Below, one piece after another: positions 11,043 to 21,878 of a stretch of 64,000 bases of DNA. The stretch spans positions 656,940 to 720,939 of the forward strand of contig MU394066.1 in the NCBI GenBank assembly GCA_022578605.1, given 5' to 3'. Numbering within the stretch: the first letter of the stretch is position 1; each line of letters starts with the position of its first letter. This DNA comes from Camillea tinctor (lineage: Eukaryota; Ascomycota; Sordariomycetes; Xylariales; Xylariaceae). Position numbers and translations under genes: made by a program. The notes beneath the pieces were generated by a model that saw only the letters and a list, made by a program, of their open reading frames with translations, was not told the origin of the DNA and did not search any database.

Positions 11043-13201
11043 CTAATAATCGTCATCCGAGTCATCCACCGGCGTCGGGCCCTCAAATGCAACCTTGAAA
11101 TGCTCGGGCATTCCCTCCTCCTTTCTGTCTCGCTGATAATATCTTGGCCCCCATATTTCGCAAACCTCGTCACTACTATCGCCCTTATCCTCCCTCTCCT
11201 CCTCGCTACCCCCACCGCTCCCCCTCTTCCTCTTCTTTTCCATCTTCGCCTTCAGGAGCAGCGGCACCGGATCCTCCCCCGTCTCCACCACCCGCCGCAG
11301 CATCGCATTCCGCGAACCAGACAGGCGCTCGCAGCACACCGTGAACTTCCTCTCTTTACCCGCTTCATTATCCTCAGTAACACACTCGAACGACGTGCTG
11401 TTGTACACAGGCCAGAAATCACTTGCCGTGACGAGCCCGAACCCGGGGTCATCCGGATCACCGGACACAAGGCGCAGCCTACGCAGCCCACTCCCCGCCT
11501 CCAGCAGCCCCGCGAAAATAGCCCTGGCCGCTGCGTACGTGACGTACGGCTTCACGGGCTGCTTCCGATCCTTGACGCCGAGCTCGCAGAAGAGGGTTAG
11601 GTCCCGGAGGCGCGGGAACAGCGCCGTGTCTGCGAGCGCGTCGAGCAGGGGCTGCGGCCAACCTGTTGCCGCGGATCGCGGGATGGGGAGGGAGAGGGAT
11701 TCGAGGTGCGGCGCGGAGGATCCGAGCATGCGGACGAAGGGCTCGGTTGCGGCGGACAAGCGCCAGGGGCGGCGGCTCCATTCGTTAGGTGGGTGGATAT
11801 GCAGGGATTGAAGGGTGGGGCCGTGGTGTGCGAGCCTGGAGGAGGGCAGGCCGAGGTGGGATACTGAAAGGTCTAGATTTAGAGAGAGGGCTAAACGGAA
11901 GAAGGGTGGATGGGTCAGGGACTCAGGGGTGAGTTGTGGGGGTGACAAAGACATAGAAAAGGCAACTTACTCCTGGGTACTAGAACATGAGTTAGCCCTG
12001 GGGAGGCAACCTGCGCGAAGACTATCATACCAAGAGTTAGCGGTGGCTAAATCAAGTAAATTATTTACTCTTGAGCCTCACATCTTGTGAGAGTAACGAC
12101 CCTGTAAGATCGATCACGATATTCCACTTTCCCCTTTTAAAAATATTCCAGAGGCACAAGAAAAAGGGTTATCTGATAGATAAACTCTCCGTAGATCAAC
12201 TTACAAGCGTGCATATCTTTCACTCTGTAGTTATTCTCACCCGAGAACTCGACTTCCCGCAGCGCCTTCAGATACGGTGCCATTTTCAGCGCCAGCGACG
12301 GGTATGAAGTCCTTAAGTACCGCAACCTCGACCAGTCGAACGTGGTAGCCCAGAAATCGATCTCCTTCCCAGGGATGGGGTACCCAACCACATTCGCCTC
12401 ATAAAAAGCACCATAACCATCATCATAATCATCATCATCATCATCATCATCTCCCTCCTCCTGCTCATCCTCCTCCACACTACTCTCCCTACTCCTATCT
12501 TCCCGCCCAAATGGATACTCCTCAACAATCAGCTCCTCCAGCGCCGGCATCCTTTCGCCCTCCCCAAACCCCAACCCGCAGTACTCCCGCAGCGGGGGGT
12601 ATGGCATCCCATACGCGTCCGTTAGCTTGTGCACGTCGAGCTGCAGCTCGCGCAGGTTCTCGCACGACAGCAGCACGCGCTTCACCTGGCTCATGAACCC
12701 CTGGCACGGCTCCGCACGCGTGTACTCCACCTCCACGTCCAGCGCGTGCAGGTTCGCACACCCCTGCAGCGTGACCGCGTTCTCGTCCTCGGCCTCGCCA
12801 AACCACGGCCCGGCCTCGATGCGCGCACGCAACCGCGCGCGCGCTGGAAGCGCATCGAGGATGCTCCTGGGGACCCTGGGCCGCGCGATCGTCAAGCTCG
12901 TGAGCCCCGTCATGCGCGGCAGAAGCTCCGCGAGCGAGGGCGGGAGCGGCGCGCTCCCGGGCACGTGCAGATGGCGGATAGCAGGCAACAGGTCCTGCGA
13001 TGCGATGCGGCGCAGCTTCGCTTCCATGCACGTGGTGCTGGTGCCGCAGAGGGTCAAAGAGCGGTACTGGCTGTATTGGGCGAACGGCCGGAGACGTAAG
13101 CACGTGTGAAAGAGGGCGGGGATGGTGGCCGGGCTGGTGTCGTGCACGAGATCTATGATCATGGCGAGGATCTCGTTGCCGAGGGCTGTGAGGCAGGCCA
13201 T
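11043..13201 (-). CDS. F-box / leucine-rich-repeat-like protein (about 623 aa, splicing tentative)
   Basis: Exon 1 (13201-12205) opens with MACLTALGNEILAMIIDLVH, an F-box-like start. Amphipathic LRR-like stretches follow (LPAIRHLHVPG, MTGLTSLTIAR, CANLHALDVEV, LRELQLDVHKL), then an acidic insert encoded by a CAT-repeat tract near 12423-12450. The 3' part (11890-11043) has more LRR-like text (GPTLQSLHIHP, APHLESLSLPI, LRDLTLFCEL) and an acidic end. I join them through a 27-nt micro-exon (11997-11971). All phases match and total coding length is a multiple of three, but intron 1 would be 207 bp. Alternatively these are two genes, the second starting at an ATG near 11954. A substrate-receptor role in an SCF ligase is inferred. 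Confidence 0.6.
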
Positions 13202-14000
13202 AGTGGGCTAGCTCAGGGAATATCCGATCCGTGGTTAACTTGAACGGATTATATGTAAGATGATGGTTTTTTGTTCTCGATATAAGTCCTGGGGAAAGGG
13301 TTGCTCGAGGTGAAAGGGAAAGGGGGGATCGAGAACTCGGGTGTTTAAATACCCAGCACGTTGATTATCTACTCCTGACCTTTTTTGTGATACAATGCAA
13401 TGTATTCTGCCAGTGTCTCAAAGTTGACATGTCAGGGACCTAATGTAAGAGTGGCGAATAGCAACTGTCTATCTTCTAATGTAGTCATATGTGAACCAGT
13501 CCAGACACTGTTGGCTGTGCTTGGCGGTGTTCCCGCGACCCGTTAGAAAGGGGAAATATACCCTGCATGGGCCATGGTTCGTAGTACATACAGTCAGGAT
13601 ATATAGACAAAGAATAGTCTCAGATTTTGAAATGTATTTGTCAATTACTATGAGATTTGGTGCAGATGACGACGCATAACTCACAGTATTCGAGTTTCGT
13701 GATTGAGTCATCCTATTAGAAGTAAAGCTATATAGTTTGACCTACATACCAAATTAACATAAAAAAATGGTTATATCGTGTTCAAGTTTATGGTTAGCTG
13801 AACTGAACGAGCTTTATTTCGTATCTTTAAAAATAGTAATACTCCTCGAGTCAATAGGGACGTTCACTTATATAATTGACAACTATTTATCAACATGAAC
13901 AAAATGTCTATTCACTACAGTGTCTCTATACTAAAAGATTACAAAATAGAACTGTCCGTCAACTATATCTCAAACCTTCCATACCAAATAACTCGGGCTA
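13202..14000. other. Intergenic, no gene seen
   Basis: Upstream of the F-box/LRR-like gene and downstream of the GNAT-like gene. AT-rich. Frames on both strands at 13469-13711 overlap one another and resemble nothing. Confidence 0.5.
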
Positions 14001-14825
14001 TTAAACCAAATCCACCCAAACCCTAGTCAGCTTCTGGTCCGCCGCCTTCAGTGGTTGAAACTCCTGCCCATCCTCCCCAACCTGCTTGATCTCATGGGTA
14101 TGCACACTCGACACGATCTCGCCCCTAAACGGCGGCGGCGGGTTCGCCCACACCCTAGGCAAGATCTCATTGTAGCACTCGATCTTGATCGCGCGGAAGC
14201 CCTTCTCAGCCGCCATCCGCATCAGCATGTGGGCCTGCATCTTCATGAGCCCCTTTCCCGCATAATCCGTTCGCGTCGACGTCGCGTTGCGGTACACGAC
14301 CTGCCCGGGCCCCGTCGGCTTCCAGCCCGACCGCGTGTCCCGCTTCTCCAGCTCGTCGAGCACGACCTCGAAGGCCGGGAAGTACGACACGCACCCGAAG
14401 CGCGCGGGGTCCATGGCGTTGAACCCATCGTACGCGAGCGCCACCGACACCAGCGGGAAGTCCATCTGCTCGACCAGGTCGTCGCCCGTGGCCGCGTTGT
14501 CGCTGTGGTCCCAGTACAGTTTCCCGCCCGTGGGGGCTGACGTCTCGGGGCGCTTGTACACGTAGTTGGCGTCGAAGACGCCGTAGGAGAGCCCCGACTC
14601 GAGACCGTGCGTCACGATGTAGTCGGCTTTTTCGAACATCCGGTAGGCGATCTCAGTGCGGTTCTTGTGCGCGAGGACCTTGCTCCACACCGGGTTGCTG
14701 AAGAGGTTGGTGTGCATCATGATCGCTTTGACCCAGTCCAGGTGCTCCATGGTCAGGGGGCGGATTTCGAAGCCTGGAACTAGGACACGGGGGGCTTCGG
14801 TCTGTGTAGTGGCTATGGTGCTCAT
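14001..14825 (-). CDS. GNAT-fold acyltransferase-like protein (274 aa)
   Basis: Single exon from ATG at 14825. Residues about 185-210 (TDYAGKGLMKMQAHMLMRMA, then EKGF) resemble GNAT motif A, with the helix after a glycine-containing acyl-CoA pyrophosphate loop, and RAIKIECYNE follows as a motif-B-like strand. MDFPLVSVALAYDG at about 121-134 looks like a core beta strand. The classical Q/RxxGxG/A is replaced by YAGKG, so activity is uncertain. Fungal proteins of this type are generally uncharacterised, and substrate and location are unknown. The gene stands alone; upstream lies a transposon-bearing AT-rich block. Confidence 0.65.
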   Translation of the reverse strand: MSTIATTQTEAPRVLVPGFEIRPLTMEHLDWVKAIMMHTNLFSNPVWSKVLAHKNRTEIAYRMFEKADYIVTHGLESGLSYGVFDANYVYKRPETSAPTGGKLYWDHSDNAATGDDLVEQMDFPLVSVALAYDGFNAMDPARFGCVSYFPAFEVVLDELEKRDTRSGWKPTGPGQVVYRNATSTRTDYAGKGLMKMQAHMLMRMAAEKGFRAIKIECYNEILPRVWANPPPPFRGEIVSSVHTHEIKQVGEDGQEFQPLKAADQKLTRVWVDLV

Positions 14826-16127
14826 GTTGGCGGTGTTTTTCTTGCTTTTAGGTGAAACTATGCTGAAGTGGAAATGATTGAAGAATGGTTATCAGTGCTC
14901 TGTGAGTTGCTTTGAAGATGAGTTTTGAGACGTTAACCTGAGTTGTTGCCCGGGTTATATAGTCGTCGCTAGAGTAGCAGCTCTATGGCACAAGACTCCA
15001 CATATCAAACAGAGGTTTGGATTTCGGGGCCTTGGCCTTCCGCCCGCCGTCCCGGAAGGTTAAATATATATACACAGGTAGCCTAGAAGCGGTGATGTGT
15101 TAAAAGCCGATGCCGTGTACCAAGTCCTGAAACGAATACCTCTTAGCCATTGTAGCTAGAACTCCAAGGAACATATCACGCGGGAGACACGACAAAAGAT
15201 CTGTTTGGTTATTAGCCTTTTGTGTAAGCACATGTAAACAATATACGACTCCCATGGCTGCCAGCATTACAACCTTCCCTCAAAAGTCCACCCTTTCCCC
15301 CTTTAAAAAAGAAATCATCCCAAGCTACAGCCTCCTAACCACCTCATGTCAGACCGCTGTCGTTGTTTAAATGAGGTTATGATGTTGCTTGATTAGACGA
15401 ACATATCTGGCTGATGGGAGGACCTGTCCCTTGTATACATATAGCTGCAGATATACCTTGATAGATACCCCTTATCACCTATTTTAGCAATAATTGGCCG
15501 TACTTCTAGATGCTACTCGACAGTATAACTCTCTTAGTCCTTAGTTAGCACGACGAACCAAACTGTGACAAATCTGGCTGTGATTGCCAGAGTTCTGCCG
15601 TCCGTTGTCATCGACCTTTACATATACTTTGCCTCTTTGGGCTAGGAATTTTTGTCTTTCTTTCCAGTTCCTTTCCTTCAACAAACAAACACTACTCCTA
15701 GACAGAAGGCATTTAGGGGCTTACTATTGTTGCTATTTTCTTCTTGCCTTTCCATTGCTAGTGTGAAGCTGTGCCCCTATAAATAAGTTATCAGTGGCTA
15801 TTGTAAACCAGTGAACCATCATCTTTACTCTACAACCACCACTCCTACCCATACTGTCATAGTATTGTTACACACACTTGTATATATAAGGTCATCCACT
15901 GTTAGACCTACTAGCATTCCCTCCATTACTTCTACATTTTCAATACAACACCATGACCACGATAGAATAATACATACCACCAATACACCATTGTTACCAT
16001 GCACTACTTTACTAGGTTAGACCAACGGCACGTAATGGCTTTCCAATAAAAGAAGATCAAATTTTCATAACCGACCGCTATGAAATCTATGCTGGTATAT
16101 ACTATATATGATCAAGGCGCTAACCAC
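14826..16127. other. Intergenic, AT-rich flank of transposon block
   Basis: No coding frame with recognisable content. Composition drifts to AT-rich towards the inverted-repeat elements that follow. Confidence 0.5.
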
Positions 16128-16386
16128 GCAGGCGGACGTCAAAAAAGCCTGCAATTCCACTAGCCACCCATTCCATTCAACCTTTTATTTTCATAATATC
16201 AACGTAAAGAATAAAATTAAAAAAAAATCATATAAATAAAAAACATACCTTAATTAACTAAGTTATTAATTTTTAAAAAATTTATATCAAAAATTGTGTT
16301 TTTTATTGTTAGTGGAATTAAGAGTATCATGGGTAGTATTCAGGGGGTAGCTAGTAAAGTTGCAGACTTTTTTGACGTCCACCTGC
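16128..16386. mobile_element. Small inverted-repeat DNA element (MITE-like, 259 bp)
   Basis: Left end GCAGGCGGACGTCAAAAAAG (16128 on) pairs with the right end, whose reverse complement reads GCAGGTGGACGTCAAAAAAG (ending 16386). Similarity continues for about 43 bp (CTAGCCACCC versus CTAGCTACCC). Nearly all differences are C/T transitions, consistent with mutation by RIP or deamination. The interior is very AT-rich with no coding capacity. No clear target duplication was found, so the true ends may lie slightly outside. Confidence 0.65.
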
Positions 16387-16420
16387 CACGGTCGCCGACC
16401 GTCACAAGAATTATGGTGTA

Positions 16421-17019
16421 CACTCGTTTCCAAACAATAAGTCGCGCCCCATATTTTTTTCTACTCACACACACACACTTTTTGAATCAACATCGCTTTT
16501 TATTATTTTTAAACATAACTTTATAACAACATGGCTTTATATAAAAACCCATATATCAAAATAAAGCTCTCTTTGTTGCGAATCTAATGATATAATTTTT
16601 TTTAACTAGCTTTAAAATTCATGTAAATGCAAGCAGTTATATTACATTTTATGTAGTAACTATTATTGTATTGTTAGTTACCCCGCATAACATCTATATT
16701 ACCCCGCTATAAATGCGTTTCTTTGCTAACAACAAAATCTTTTTACGTAATGTAAAAAACAAACTATAGCAATTATAAAAAATATAGCATAACTGCTTGC
16801 ATTTACATGAATTTTAAAGCTAGTTAAAAAAGATTTATATCATTAGATTCGCAACAAAGAGAGCTTTATTTTGATATATGGGTTTTTATATAAAGCCATG
16901 TTGTTATAAAGTTATGTTTAAAAATGATAAAAAGTGAATAAAAGTGATGTTGATTCAAAAAAGTGTGTGTGTGTGAGTAGAAAAAATATGGGGCGCGACT
17001 TATTGTTTGGAAACGAGTG
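16421..17019. mobile_element. Foldback/MITE element with ~220-bp inverted arms
   Basis: The left arm (about 16421-16640) is the reverse complement of the right arm (about 16789-17019) over some 220-230 bp at high identity. The ends read CACTCGTTTCC...GGAAACGAGTG and are bordered by TA on both sides (16419-16420 and 17020-17021), which fits a Tc1/mariner-type TA target duplication. The spacer of about 150 bp is AT-rich. There is no transposase frame, so it is non-autonomous. Arms diverge slightly by small indels in A/T runs. Confidence 0.85.
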
Positions 17020-17022
17020 TAT

Positions 17023-17563
17023 ATGGAACAAGACAAAATGGACCAATCATTACTTGAAGGCACCAACTTTTCCCCAGAACCACCCTTGGACACAGATCTG
17101 CGCAACCATGCTAGCGGTAATCATAATATCCACGGCGCTTGAGACAATGATAGAAACTTCTTACAAAACGATTCTAACGTATACGAAGATCTGGAAGTGG
17201 CCGACATCCTATCACGCTCTTTTACGAAAGTCAATCAAGGGGGCCAACCAGTATGTATTGCTGAAATAGATGATAAGGGGTATCTGTCAAGGTACATGGT
17301 GTATCTTCAGCTACACGTATATAAGAGGCAGGTCCTCTCATCATCCAGAGATATATGTTCACATAATCAAGGAACCTCATAAACTCATTTCAACAATAAT
17401 CACATATGTTGTATCCGGTACACGAGTAACAGATGAAAAGTTTGATATACATAATAAGTATATTATCATACAGATGATATTGACAGATGCCTCTTTGCCT
17501 CATGCTGAGTCGCTTGAAACTATTCTTTTACCAAAGCTACAAAGGTCAATGGAAGATCTATAA
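17023..17563 (+). pseudogene. Broken unidentified gene next to the foldback element
   Basis: A coding-like frame starts at ATG 17023, one base past the element's TA. It has a stop at 17140-17142, continues open in the same frame to 17382, then appears to shift frame around 17320 into a second frame that ends IIIQMILTDASLPHAESLET ... at 17563. The amino-acid text looks coding-like (VADILSRSFTKVNQGG; HPEIYVHIIKEPHKL), but I recognise no family. One stop plus one frameshift suggests a decayed gene. An intron-containing intact gene is less likely but possible. Confidence 0.4.
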
Positions 17564-18577
17564 GTGGACTCCCAATTAGCTCTCCGGAGCACGGAGTCTG
17601 AGAGTTGCGGGCTCCGTACAACCGGGGACGGCACTCTCTCTAAACGTTACTGAATCTTATGAAATCGTATATGTTCCATCACTACTAGGCTATATGGTTT
17701 CACTTTGTGGAACTGGCATGTGTAGAGGGACCATGCGTCCTAGTCCCTAACATCTTTAGTTAGTCAGATGTTACTATTAGAGGTTTACTTCAACTCCAGT
17801 TGCAGCAACTGTGGAAAATCGATCGGACCTATTGTTCCAACTCCTGGACCAAGATATCTCTTGCTGGTCGTATATTAATGTAAATATGAATGCCGCTTGT
17901 AATGTGATGTGCACCTAATAAACCATATAGGTTAGGTTGGAGGAGAACGGCAAAGGCCCCCACAAATGAAACCGGCAAAGTCTCGACATACTTCCGGATG
18001 TCGTGTGATTTTCCGAAATTATGGAACCTAACCTGCCTTTGTAATAAATATCTAGACATCAATGACATGCTCAAAGATCATGACCTTTGATTGTTCTGAT
18101 ACTGGCGAGGCCGCTCTCCGGGGAGATTTGAAGGCCCAGCCCTTATAGATGCAACTGTAGCTAATATGAAAGCCCGATTATTCATCGGGACGACGGTGTC
18201 CGCGGGATAAGAAGTACATTATCCTCACACACAACATCCCCTATATATAACATGTAAATCCTCTAAATTTAAAAGTCTTTAAGAGTAAGATGAATTTGAT
18301 TACATACATTTTATATTAATAATACAAGAATATCGGGTAATAGGAAGAAATAGTAATTTGACCCCTGTATTTTATCAGTTTTCATGATTCGTTGGGTTTG
18401 GGGTTCATGATTAAGTGCTTACTTTAGAAATCCGTCAGTCCGTCTTACTTTCACGAATCATATGCTATGCTGGGTGTCCTAACTATATATGTCCCATTCC
18501 CCTTTTCTATTTGAACTAGAAACTTTTAACCACTTAAATGTGTCTGACTTTAGCTCGCCCAACAATACGCGAGAAAC
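17564..18577. other. Intergenic, no gene seen
   Basis: Upstream region of the MAPEG gene. No conserved coding text recognised. A short reverse frame at 17829-18074 has no family resemblance. Confidence 0.45.
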
Positions 18578-19093
18578 ATGGCATCCATAGCAACCACTCT
18601 TGGCCTCCGCGCCGCTTCTCCTCCATCATCAACTATCTCCAACCATGCCCCAGGTTACTTGATATTCCACTTCGTCTTCGCATACGGTCTGCTTTCCTCA
18701 CGCACACTGAAGCAGTACTATGGCATCGACCATAACGCATCGCCGCGAGAGGACCTAGACAAGTACGGAGACGAGGCGGTCAAGTCCGGCAAAATCACAA
18801 ATGAGCAGCTGGCGATGCTGCGCCGCAATGAGTCTGCACACGCAAACGCCGTTGAAAACTATACCCTATTCGTAGCTGCAATGAGTTTCGCCACTATTAC
18901 CGGGGTTGAGAGGGAATATGTGAACCGTGCAGGGCTTATCTATACGATGGCGCGGGTAGCGTACGGCGCTGTTTACATTCTTATCGACCATCCGGTATGG
19001 AGCCAAATCAGAGGGATTACGTGGTGGACGGGGAATTTGAGCTGCTTATGGCTGCTCTGGAGAGCTTGGAGTAAATTGCGTGGTGCAAGTTAG
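18578..19093 (+). CDS. MAPEG-family integral membrane protein (171 aa)
   Basis: Single exon. Residues 82-94 (RRNESAHANAVEN) match the MAPEG signature of an Arg/Asn-rich turn followed by A..N..E. Hydrophobic segments sit near residues 26-41, 94-110, 119-137 and 149-162, giving the four-helix topology of microsomal glutathione transferase/FLAP relatives. These are ER or mitochondrial membrane proteins that conjugate or reduce lipophilic electrophiles with glutathione; the exact activity is not deducible. An ATG further upstream in another frame (18538) is not used. A mini-LTR-like element sits 17 bp past the stop codon. Confidence 0.85.
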   Translation: MASIATTLGLRAASPPSSTISNHAPGYLIFHFVFAYGLLSSRTLKQYYGIDHNASPREDLDKYGDEAVKSGKITNEQLAMLRRNESAHANAVENYTLFVAAMSFATITGVEREYVNRAGLIYTMARVAYGAVYILIDHPVWSQIRGITWWTGNLSCLWLLWRAWSKLRGAS

Positions 19094-19109
19094 AGAGTCT
19101 AAGGGGTTG

Positions 19110-19172
19110 TGTCACGGACTATATATGAGCTAATAGTCAAAAAGCTATTAGCATTTGCTTTTTAGCTTTACA
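19110..19172. mobile_element. 63-bp TG...CA mini-element, copy 2
   Basis: Second copy of the element at 3029-3093, starting TGTCACGGAC and ending GCTTTACA, flanked by the perfect 5-bp direct repeat GGTTG (19105-19109 and 19173-19177). Different duplications at the two sites show independent insertion. It starts 17 bp after the MAPEG stop codon and is probably transcribed in that 3' UTR. Confidence 0.75.
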
Positions 19173-19326
19173 GGTTGCAAGTCACGGGCCTCTGAGCACC
19201 GAAAGCGGAAGATAATTCCTTATTGAAAAATAATAATTATGGCCATTGTATAGGAGTCTATGTTGCTGCATCTCTACTAGAATCAAATGGTTCGGTAATT
19301 ATATGAAAATGCTCTCTCTTCAACGA

Positions 19327-21258
19327 TCAATATGCTTCTGGTGAACTCTCTGATTCCTCCTGAGATTCTGACCCATAACTTTCTTCGTCACCCAACTCCT
19401 TGACCTCATCAAACCACTCGTGGTTGATGATATCGTCGATTGTAAGACGCTCTTTTGGATCATACCTAAAAATCTTCAGAAGAAGGTCCGAGAAGGAGAC
19501 CACCTCCTCTTTGGTAAGTGCAAACATGGTTGTCTGCTCCGGATTGTAAATGTAGTGATCATTAGCATTGCATATAGTTGAACTTGAATACAGATATCCG
19601 TCCTCCCCTCTCTGGTAACATGTGCAAGGCCATTCTGGGTCTGGCCAGGTGCCGAAATCGCAATTGATCTGTCTCTTAGATAGCGGCATTCCGTCATTTT
19701 TTCGAGTGCTTTGAGATAGGCTCCTTGAACGCATTCTTGTATCTTGTTGTGATACAGTGGAGTGTTCATAGCGGCTGGCATTTGATCCATCACTTCCCGT
19801 CTCTGATTCGGACTCATCGTTGTTCTGTTCATCCTGTGCCCCTTTTATTCGGTCCCAATATCGGTAGAATTGCTGTCGATAGCTCAGGAACCCCTGAATA
19901 CGCTTGGACCACCCCGTTCGTTTCTCAAAGTCTTGCATTTCTTGTTTGTATCCTTCCATGTTGTATCCTAGGGTCATTGGAACATTGGATTGGTAAGTCC
20001 TTCCACTCCGTGTTATCGAAGCTCGGTGTTCAATTGGAGGTGGCTTGATACGGCGGCGCCTGTCTTCGGATCCTCTTAGGAGCGTATGAACACCCCGTTT
20101 GAAATATGGCGGGAAAGGGCCAAACATAGACTCGAGTTGGCGTAAGAAATAGGGGTAGTCATCAGTTTCATTAAAAATCCATCGGCCATGTATAATCTGA
20201 CACAGGACGCTGCCAAGAGCCCATATATCAGTAGACTTTCCCTTGCTGCCCATATGAAGAAGAAGTTCAGGGGCTGCATTCGTTCTATAGAAGTTCGGCT
20301 TCTTGGGCGGTTTCGAGGAATCATATGAAAGCCCAAAATCCATGATCATCAGGTGGCCAGTGCCAAAGCGACTCTCAAGGGCCCTCAAAGATGGTTGAGA
20401 AACTAGATATTTCGGCCCCCATGGCTGTGGAGATTTTCCCGACGTTGTTTGAAGTTCAAACGTAACTGGTTCTTCAAGATGGCATATTATATCATCGATC
20501 TCAGCTCCGCGGAAATCAAGTTCCATTGCGAAGTTCTCCTTTCGAATGTCTTGAAAAATATTAGCATCCATTGTTCCTTACTTGGAAACGTGCAAAATGT
20601 TACCTCCATGGCATACATCATGAGCATGCAAATATTGAATCCCTTGGCATATCTGAAAACAAATTTCGTTTAGCTCGCTTTCCGTGTGCTGCCCAACCCC
20701 CGGAGGCGGGACGCATGCTTTGGCAGCAAGAAATTCAGACACAGCACAAAGATGACGACCGTTTGGCCCGTCAACCCAGAAGTGCTCCAACGGTAGCGCA
20801 ATATGGTTTTCGTCTAGTTCTTCTCTTGGTGTATTTAAAAATATTTCTGAAACCCTCAACTCAGAACTTTTTTCAGTAGATGCATCAGCCGATAAAATCT
20901 TTACAGCTCTTAGGAGACAATTCTGGCTGTCATAACAAAGCCATACTGTTGAGTCACCTCCATGGCCAAGCTTGTGAAGAACTTGAAACCTTTCATCCTT
21001 ATCAATGAAATCCCCTATGTGGATAGGATGTAGCCCGCCAGGTCGATACCTCTCTGGATTCTCAACCTCGAGTCCATCTGGCCAATTGAGATATATACGC
21101 CCAGTCTCGTTCGGAAGTGGTTGTTCTGATAACTCTTTTATTGACTTTAGTCTTTTTGTTGTGCTTGCTCCATTTCTATTATTGGTCGACGTTGCTGTTG
21201 CGGAGCTTCTCTTCCGTTTTCTCAATGAGATGTCTCCCGAGAATTCGTGGTTCGCCAT
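19327..21258 (-). CDS. Divergent SRPK-like protein kinase (625 aa)
   Basis: Two exons, 21258-20604 and 20549-19327. The 54-bp intron has a GCTAAT branch point and TTTTTCAAG acceptor. Splicing recreates the catalytic loop VCHGDIRKEN with Asp219; unspliced, the frame stops. A glycine loop (LGHGGDSTVW, residues 98-107), the AVK lysine K120, MDFGLSYD for metal binding and AAPELLL follow in order. The wide gap between lobes and the acidic/Ser-rich insert before the last helices (WFDEVKEL) resemble the SRPK family. The usual HTD/HRD is HGD. Fungal genomes carry expanded sets of such kinases of unknown role, so SR-protein phosphorylation should not be assumed. The N-terminus has a KRKR nuclear-signal-like cluster. 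Confidence 0.85.
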
Positions 21259-21878
21259 TAAAATCTGTGTTCCAAAGATAAAGATATTTCCATATGCTCG
21301 TTCTCAATAGAACATAATTAGAAGTTATTGATTGAAGGCGATAATGCTAGATGCAAGATTGACCGAATCCTTAGAAATTGAACAACAAGATGAAACAAAG
21401 AGTCTACCAAAGGTGAGCAGGTTTGGACAAAGATTATGTATTGTATTCCGAACACGGAACTATAGGCACTTTAAAAAATTAGTAATTTACTTTCTTCGGA
21501 TTGTTTTGTAATAGGGTTGTCTCAAATATTCATTTCCATGTCTACTAGGTATATATAAAGAAACCTTTAATAATGTATCACTTTAGCTGTATCAATGTCC
21601 ATTGTCGCATCACAATAGATAAAGAAATAAAGAGATAAAAGAGAAAATTAGCCTTCACTTTAAAGAAATGTAGCAAGCTTTCATCCTTTATTATGCCATC
21701 TAGACTATATATTGGAGAGTTTCGTATTGACGTTGCGGGACCACACTACTAACACTGAAAACACCAAATATACGAGAAACCAAATATCAGTCTCCAGGAA
21801 TTATCCTTTTAACTCAACTCAGATCAACTACGCCTCTAATCAGTTCTTCCGTGATTTCAAAAAAACTGTAATCAGTCA
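21259..21878. other. Divergent intergenic region
   Basis: AT-rich spacer between the divergent kinase gene and the orphan at 21879. No further element recognised. Confidence 0.5.
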
